From the NCBI GenBank assembly GCA_022605955.1, contig JAKCOZ010000007.1, positions 17,094,001 to 17,158,000 of the forward strand: a stretch of DNA of 64,000 nt. Reading direction: 5' to 3'. Origin of the DNA: Rallus limicola (lineage: Eukaryota; Chordata; Aves; Gruiformes; Rallidae). A program made the translations under genes and the position numbers. The first letter of the stretch is position 1, and each line of letters begins with the position of its first letter. Shown here one piece after another: positions 41,501 through 50,500 of the stretch. Below the pieces are notes generated by a model, which worked only from the letters and a program-made list of their open reading frames with translations, did no database searches and was not told the origin of the DNA.

Positions 41501-44500
41501 CTGCCTTCAGGATGAAGCCATAATGTACTTTGGCAAAGCCATCATTTGGAGCCAGGCTTAGAACCTGTTTGAGAGCAAATTAATTAAATAGTTATGTATG
41601 GATCTATGCAAATTAACAAACCTTTGCACATACTACTATTTAGCAATGCAATGATATTTTATTTTGTTGCTGACTCTCAGATAAATTCCTGGCTTGGCTG
41701 TAACTTGTTTTCACTATTCACTTCTGTTTTTCTCCAGAAGAATCTATTACAAGCCAAACTATAAGGTCTCAAAATTAAACTATCCCAACTAGAGTCTCTG
41801 AATTACAATATTTTTTTTGTAGTCTAATCTTTCTCCACCCTCTCTCCTGAGTTGCAGCATGCTGCATTAGAGAATTAATACCACTTATTAACACTTAAGT
41901 CGCCTATCCCAGGTTTGACTAACATGAAGGACAACAGCTGCTTCTGAACAAGTCCACACCACAGTCATGGGAAGTGTGGCATAGAAATAACTATACCTGA
42001 ATTAGTTTAAATAGGTTTGCACTAGTAGCAAACTAATCATACTAATCTTGGCAAGAGAAAATGGGCTGTGCTGTGAAGCACAGTTGATACCCATAAAGTA
42101 GAATTTTCACAGGTGAAAAAATGCACCACTTTTTGTGCTTAGACGCAGTTTAGTTTAGGGTTAAATGTACTAACTTGCTTTACTAACAACCCTGCTTTTG
42201 AAGAAGGGCCGGAGGACTGATAGGAAGCATGTTTTGCTAAAAAACTATCCTTGAAGAAGAGCTGAAAGGCTGATAAAGCAGAAACATCCCAGCAGGTGCC
42301 AGAGCTGGGGCATTGCCAGAGAGGCCTGAAGTCAACAAAAACTGGGGGAAAGGTAAAGGTGACAGGGAGAGAATGAGACCACCCACCCAAGTCAAGGACT
42401 ATGCAAATGACCCCCACACATTCTCAAGGAGCATGCATGCTAATTTTAATATTCTTGACCAATAGTAGATGATGTGGTAAATACTAACAAATTAGTGTAA
42501 ATTTAGGTGGGCTTTTCTAGTCCTGTAACAAGGTAAATAGGTTGTAAATTCTGTGTGTAAGGGGCTAGTTTTGTGGAATTACCACCTAGCACCCATCTCT
42601 GCGCAGATACAGAATAAATCAAATCCCTCTGCTCTGTGTGTATATTGGCGCACTGCACACTGGGTAACAACCCTGCTTTTGGGATGAAACAGCAAGTGCA
42701 ATTGAGAAAGATGCTGTCAAATAATGCCTGCATCACATAACAGGACTACACAGACCCGGGGAATGGAGAGGGCATTCTCAGCACTACGGTGAACTGCAGC
42801 ACTCTGTGGAAGAGCTTATGCTTGCTTAGCCAAGAGAAAGCTATCAGGCAGTAATGCAAAGTCTAAGTCAACAGCGATTAAAATCCACTTTTGTGCCAGA
42901 AGGGGATGGATAAATTATTATCGCACCATTGTGTGCTGTGCTCTTTGATTAAGACAAGACCTAGTGTGCTAAATTAAGGGAAAAGGTTTTGCATCCTGAA
43001 CTAGATTCTGACAATGTCTGAGTTATGTCCTGACTGAATTTTGCAGGAAAGGAAAACCCACAGGCAAGTATCTAGAGATTTCATGGGGACTGTGCAAGAG
43101 AAAGATTTGTATGTCCAGGGACAGCTGTGGGAAAGGATCAAAGTACAGGGCAGTGTTTCAGGGGAAGGTGTGAAACCAGCTGACCTGAGTTCTGACACAT
43201 ATACCCCCAACATTTTTGAGATAATTTAAGTTCATTTGGTCTGGCTCAGCCAACAGGAAAATTAGCGAATGTCTTGAACAGCTTTCCAGCTCCCCATTTC
43301 TATGATGTATATGTTCAATATCATTTGTAGCTGTATGTGATATCAATTACATGGGCAAGATAATCTGCAGTGACACCTCTTCTCTCCTTATAATAAAGGT
43401 GGATGGTCTTACCAGGACAGATCCTCAGTCTGCGAGGATCATCACAAGAGCCTGCAAGTCAGTGGAATTAGACTGATCCCTACTAAACATCTAGCACAGC
43501 TGTTAAACAGAAAACTATGGACAGATGAGCATTTTCTTTTGCCTAAATCCATTCTTGAAGCTATTAAATTTATGCCATGGATACAATGCCTATATAGATT
43601 ATAGACATTTCCCTCTGCCTTTTCCAGTCACCATCTATCCTAATTTTTCAATCAAAACCATAACAAGTCCTCTGGGCAAATGTCTCTGCTTTCTCAAACC
43701 TTTTACATACAACTACATTGAAGCACAACCAAAATCAGCCCAATATGGGTATAAAATGTTATGGGTTAAAACTATCAGCATTTCACTTCTTTTGGCAGAA
43801 AAGAGCTACTATGAAGGAGCAATCAATGTGAGAATCTATCTGAAGTCTAATATGAATACAACACATTATTAGCAAAAGCTGAACCTGGCAATTCATAGTA
43901 AAGATGAGCTTGACCCCTAGCATAACATTACTACCTGATGCATCTCATGCCTTTTGACTTCAGCATTTTGTGTATAATCATTTTGAAAGAATGTGAAAAA
44001 GTGGCTGGAGACCTGTCCAGTAGAAAAGGACCTGGGGGTATTGGTTGATAGCTGTCTGAATAGGAGCCAGCAGTGTGCCCAGGTGGCCAAGAAGGCCAAC
44101 AGCATCCTGGCTTGTGTCAGGAATAGCGTGGCCAGCAAGAGTAGGGAAGCGATCATTCTCCTGGACTCAGCAATGGTGAGGCTGCACATCAAGTGTTGTG
44201 TTCAGTTTTGGGCCCCTCATTACAAGAATGATGTTGAGGGGCTGGAGTGTGTCCAGAGAAGTGCAACAAAGATGGTTAAAGTTCTGGAGAAAAGGACTTA
44301 TTTGGAGAGGCTGAGGGAACTGGGGCTCTTTAGCCTAGGGAAAAGGAGGCTGAGGGGAGACATTATCATGCTCTACAACTCCCTGAAAGGAGATTGGGAG
44401 ATTGTAGCCAGGTGGATGTTGGTCTCTTTTCCCAGGTAACAATCAATAGAATGAGAGGAAACAGCCTGAAGTTGCACCAGGGGAGGTTTAGATTGGATAT

Positions 44501-47500
44501 TAGGAAAATTTTCTTCACCAAGAGGGTTGTCAAACATTGGAAGAGGGTGCCCAGGAAAGGGGTCGAGTCACCATCCCTGGAGGTATTGAAAAGACGTGTA
44601 GATGTGGTGCTTAGGGACATGGTTTAGTGGTGGACTTGGCAGTGCTAGGTTAATGGTTGGACCCAATGATCTTAAAGGTCTTTTACGACCAAAACAATTC
44701 AATGATTCTCTGATCCGAGAATCTGTACCTGCAAGGTAAAATAGAAAGACTGACACAAATATTTATTAGCTATATAATTTTGTTACAGTTTACCTATAGG
44801 GTAAAGCTATCTGATTAATTAAGACAGGATAGAATTTTCTGTATTACAGTTGATTTAAGCTACGTTGCACTGCACAAAGGCATGATCTACATGCAGAGCC
44901 CCTAAAGAGAAGTGAAGGGCTACAATCAGCAAAAATTACACTGGAAGTATTTAATGTAAATTGTATTACTCTGTTGCTGTTGCTGCATGCAATATTAATT
45001 ATGTTTAGAAATAAGTTTTACTAAACTGCTCATAGCCCATTAAATATTAATCATGAATATAGAAATTAACCTCTGGGGCTATCAATGGCTAATTAGCCAG
45101 GGCAGAGTACTGTGTTAATGTCGATATTCTGCTTTTGGTACCTGAGATAGCTCAATCAGAGCTGGCTTGTGCATCTCTGTCTAATCCTGCACTGAGCCAT
45201 GCAGACATACCTCAGCATGGCAGGGAGAAAAAGCACTATTAGGAGAGTAACTCGTCTTATAAAGCTCTCTTCCACTGTATTTTATCATATTCTATCGATA
45301 CTTGAAAACAAAAATAGTTCTAAATTCTACTAAGTCTACTTTTAACATTATATTTTCTTTGAAAATAAAAATAGCTCTGAATTCTGCTAGGACTTCTTTT
45401 AATGTCATGTTTCTATGTCTCTAAGTGTAATGTTCAAAAATAAAACACTAATATTAGGCAAAACTGAAATCCTCTCCAACTGCATGCTGTTTTCCATGTG
45501 TGGTTCATGCACAGTCTGATAAATGCGAAAGAGAAAAGTATATTTTGTATCAGTTAAACCATAGCACACTACAGCTGTGTTACGTACAAAAACTCTCCTA
45601 ATCAGAGCAGTATAATTTCTTTAAAAGCATATCAAACTCAGTATTAAAGTAATTATATAGCAAACTCTTCACCTTCTTCCATTTACAAAATGTCCTGTGA
45701 TTATTGATATATACTGTTTGCATGAAAATACTGAAAAATTGCAAAGGAAAATCTTGCCCAAAAGGAAAAAGGTTTTGTTTTTCAAAGTTCCTTGCAGTTT
45801 GAGAAACTGGTTGTTAATATATGTTGTCTTTTAAAGCTAATGTATCTGATCCTCTGAGAAATTTTGACAGCAAGCCAAAAATTACTGAACAAAAATGTTT
45901 TATGGAGGGACCTATAAAGTAGTTAAAGTAGCAAAGCAAATATTATTCTGGCAACTTCTGAGACTACCAGAGGAGCTTCAGAAAAAAATAGTATTATCAG
46001 AGTTCAGTTCCTGCTTCCAACCATGCAGCTGAATGTCCTCCTTCTGTTTGAGAAAGCACCCCAGATGAAAATCCCCTCAGACTTCCAGGTATGGAGGATG
46101 GAAAACTGGGCCTTTATTCTCAGGAGGTGATATTAATTGTGGTGACTCATCCTCAGGCTACATAACCAGCCAATTACCATACTATACTTCTACTAAACAA
46201 GCACTGCCACAAGCGTGCCAATATCAACAAGGCCATCTCTGATGGGGTGCTGACAGCTTATGCTCTACCAGTGACATCAAGCTCTGCATCTGTCAGAGAG
46301 TTTCCAGATGTTAACAGGGTTTCTAGATCACAGAGGCAGAGTGGTCCCTTCTGGCAGTGAACTTTCCCTGACTTCATAATCATATATAAGAGAGCAATAT
46401 AAATCCAGTGAACTATATATATATTACAAGCATCATGAAAGAAAAACAGAATTTAGGTTGACTATAAAAATCATGAAAAACCAAAGGTTAAATAGCTATG
46501 TTGAATAACTGAACACTATCACATGGTTAGAGCTGGTGTACCTGTAAAGAAGCAGGCTCACCTCTGCTTTCCTTGTCTGACAGAAAATTTTGTTATACTA
46601 TGCATTACATCCATGTGTCTTGTCAATATATTCCAAATCTGTCTACCAGAAGGCATAAGAAACTGAATATTATTGAGCATATGAAAAACATCTGCATTTC
46701 TCTATGAGAAAAAACATTTAGCATGACAGCACCAGGAAATTTTAATCAAAATGAGAGGATAATTAAGAACTGCACTTAGAAACAATAATATCTGCATTAA
46801 CCCTTCAGACATGCAAAATGTTTAACAACTAAAAAGATTAAAAGCAGGCAATCTTTAGAATGAATGCAAATTTTTTTTTCCTTGGCCAGAATGGAAGCTC
46901 ACCTCTTCATATACTTTCTTGGCATTGCTGTTATCTCCTATCAAGAGGTAACCGACACCAAGGTCATTCTTGAATGAAGTATCACTGGGAAAAAGCTGAA
47001 CCAATCTCTGTAAAGTAACCAGGGAACCTCTCATGCGACCTAATTTGATGAAATGCCAGTTAATTACAACTACAGATGTAAGCAACAGGAGCAAGATCCT
47101 TACACAATGTCTAAGAAAACAGAAACCAGAGGCGAGTGATTCTCTTTCACTAAAGATCAAGAAGTAGAACTTGAAAAAACACCCGTGTCAGGATAGAAGC
47201 ATATTCACTGGGCGGGTAGCTGTACAAGGAATACTTCAGGAAATCACAAATGCGCATCACGCAGTGTTATGGTAACCTCTAGTGGAGAGCTGTAGCAGTG
47301 TAGCAGTAACATGACTTAAGCTTTGATTGCTCTTTCCTTCGTAGAAGTCAAAGTGTTCAACAAAACTAGGTTAACACATCAAAATATACTTAGTCCTAAT
47401 TGATTAAATAATTAAAAAGTTTCTAAGCAACAATTCCACTATTTTTCTGTTATGAAATGTCTTTACATGCCTTAAATTATGTACCTTTCTTGGCTTCCTA

Positions 47501-50500
47501 GATGAGGTCTTGCTGAGGAACAGCAAGATCAAAAAAAGTTGATATTAAAATCCCATGGGAACAGAACTCTCTCCTCCTTCCAAGCTGACATAGTTTTCAT
47601 CAGCATTTCTCATATACCACAGATTCAAGATCTAAAATTTCAGATGTTATCCCTGACTTTAATTCCATTGTTTTTACTGAATTTGCACTCTGTGTATGTC
47701 TACTCTGTGTACAACCATTAATTCCTTCATAATTTCCCTCAGCTTCAACGAAAAAAAACCCAACATTTTCTTCTTTCTCTGTCAATAACATTTTTTGACC
47801 ACTTCTCATCAGAGCTTCTCATAGAACCTAGTGCAGTGGTCTATAGGTGTTATTATCAAACAAGCAGTTACATAAACCCATTACCTAGAAAAATTTAAAA
47901 GAATTACAAAATGTTTTTCGTAAGCATTTAAGAGATTAGGAACACAACTCCTAGTGAAAGGAATTGCCAAATGGATCTTTTAAAAGTCTTGCTCACACAA
48001 CTTCCATAACTTTTGCACCATTTTCAAACCTCACCAAGAAACTGTTGCCTGTCTGCTTCTCGTTTCAAGCTCAGTTTTATCAGATCTGAAGGGACATTTG
48101 GCAGAGTAACCACCTCATCATAGGTGTTGATGGCTTTTTGCAGCATCTCATTACTTCGCATTTTCTCAGCTAAGTCATCTTCAGACTAGAAAGAATCACA
48201 AAAACATTATTAGAACATAATAATCCATTAGTCTTTAAAATAACCGTTTTCTTAAAAGGCAAACTATGCAAGTATTAGACAATGAAAATAATCTTAGGAT
48301 TATCTTTTATTTATATCATTTTGGCAAAACAATTGAAAACTTATTTGGTTGTGCTTTATAGTAAGGCAGGTGAGAATTACTGGTAATTCTTGTTTCCTTC
48401 AAACTGGAAGCATGAGAAAATCTGTACCTGAAACATACATTAAAAGAGATTTTTTTTTTGTTGTTGTTAAAATTTGTAGAAGTGATAATTTCTGTTTTCA
48501 AAACCAGATGAAGCCATCTGTTTCAATAATATGGAAGAAATGGAAATTGTTGCCTATGGACTATTTGCATATTAATCCTCACACCAACAAACGTTCCTTT
48601 CCTATATTCTGGCACAAACTTATTTAGACTCTTTCTTAGAAAACTAATTATGATTTGGCTTGACTCTTGCACATGTTGATAGAATATCTACCTAATGACT
48701 CTTTCAGAATTTAAGCCTGTTCATCAAATTCAGGAGCAGACCAAAGGGTCTATTAGATTTCTACTGTGAAAATACAGCTTCAGTTAAGATAATGGAAGCT
48801 ACTACTGATTTCACCTGTGGAACTGCATTTTCAGAATTGGTTTCTACAGATAGAAAAAAATAATACTATACCTCAAAAGCTGAATTTTTCATACGTTACT
48901 TTGCCTTGTTTACACAAATGCACAAATTTTCATGTGTTTAATGAATTCTTCCCAAATACTTTTATTTTTATTGGCTTATGTGTTTCTTAAGTCAGTCAGC
49001 AGAGCAAGGTGTAGATGCATTGCAAGCTCTGCAGGTACAAAAGCTCTTATCGGCCTATCTAAATTCATTGTTGCATCAAATTAACACACATTAATTGAAC
49101 AGTTTCAACTGTTAATAGCTGTAGTTAATATCTGCAATCTTTTTTCCACTTCTTCCCTTTAGTTACTTCCTCTGGCTACTTTAAAACTGAGTCTGGGAAA
49201 TACTGAATAACATGGTAACTCAGTCAAACAGCTGATCAGCTGGTTTCACCTGATCATTTTGAATCAAGAGATCAGTTTGAAGAGACTGATTATTTTTCTG
49301 ATGTACATTTGCTAGGAAATTTGGGTGGGGTTTTTTTGAGGGGATTTCAGTGCAAAGAATAGTAAGGTTATATAAGCAAGAGGCAAAAAGTCTGCATAAA
49401 TTCACCAGTATAGATGTTAGAAATAATAAAAGGAGGTTAAAGATCCACCTATTCTGCCTTTTGGCCCTAAAGGTCTTAGCAATTTCTGAAGAAGATTCTT
49501 TCATCTGGCTCAAATGTAGCTCCAGAAATCAAATTGGGTATTGCTCAAGTTTCTGAAAACCAGTTCCAATTATGCAACCTTTTGCAGATTTTTTTTTGAA
49601 AACAGTTGCCTTTTAAAGCTCATTAAAGTTCCAGAAAAATGAATCCTCATGTCTTAATAGAAACTGAATCTTCAAAATTAACATATAATGTCAGTTCATG
49701 GTTCATAGAAATGGTGAAACACACTCTTGTGGTGAATTCCCATCCCTTTTCCTTACGCTTCTCTGTAGTTTTACCTTTAGTTAGCAATGAGAGATCACAA
49801 ATTTCCATGTGTTGTGTTGGTATAAATACCAATGTCACAATGTAAATTCTAAGATTAAGCTACCTGTCAGGGAAAACTCTGATTTTCCCATTCCTTCAAA
49901 CAGCTTCAACTTACATGTACTGGTTTCAATAAACTGTCACCGGTCATGTTAACATGAGAATTCAGTAAAAAGACTTCTAGGAGCCTACAAAAGCTACTAA
50001 AAAAGGAAAATAACTTAAAGCTGACTTTTTTACATTCCCAGAAAGCTTATGCTAATCATGACTTCAGATCTTGGTCTGTAGGACCTTTAAAGTATTACCA
50101 AAGTAGTAGGTTGTGACTAAAATTGTTGTAAAAGGACAAAAGAAGTTGAGACACCGGGGGCAATTCTGAATGAGAACCAACTTCTCAGCTGGCTCCAGTG
50201 ATCTGCCCTCCTCCCTAAAAGCAGTGAGCTAATGAGGAGGTGGGAAACATATTCTCTTAGATGTAATGTGGATTCATAAAAAGGGTAGACATTAAAAGTG
50301 TGAGTTAACATAGTTAAGTTCATCACCACATATGAACCAAAGTGGTCTCCTACTGCAAGAAGGCAAATATTCTATCAGTCTACCTGTCATGTAGAGCACG
50401 GAATTACTTGGTCTGCTGTGTATCCACAGTGCTTGTACGATAGTTTTTTGGATAATTGAAGCTTTGGTTACAGCATACCTATTACTATCCAAGTGAAAAC

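Larger units (their letters stand above)
41565..46902 (-). other. ASPH: ASPH intron with CR1, direct-repeat insert and TAAT-rich block
   Basis: It holds a 464-bp segment between 17-bp direct repeats (42184-42681), a CR1 (44002-44716), a TAAT-rich block with a 12-bp palindrome (about 44985-45125) and a 57-bp tandem duplication (45301-45413). No exon was recognised. Confidence 0.8.

Noticed and set aside
43993..44439. 148-codon open frame on the + strand
   Set aside because: It is the C-terminal end of a truncated CR1 ORF2, flanked by further CR1 sequence with the CR1 3' end, so it is not an independent gene.
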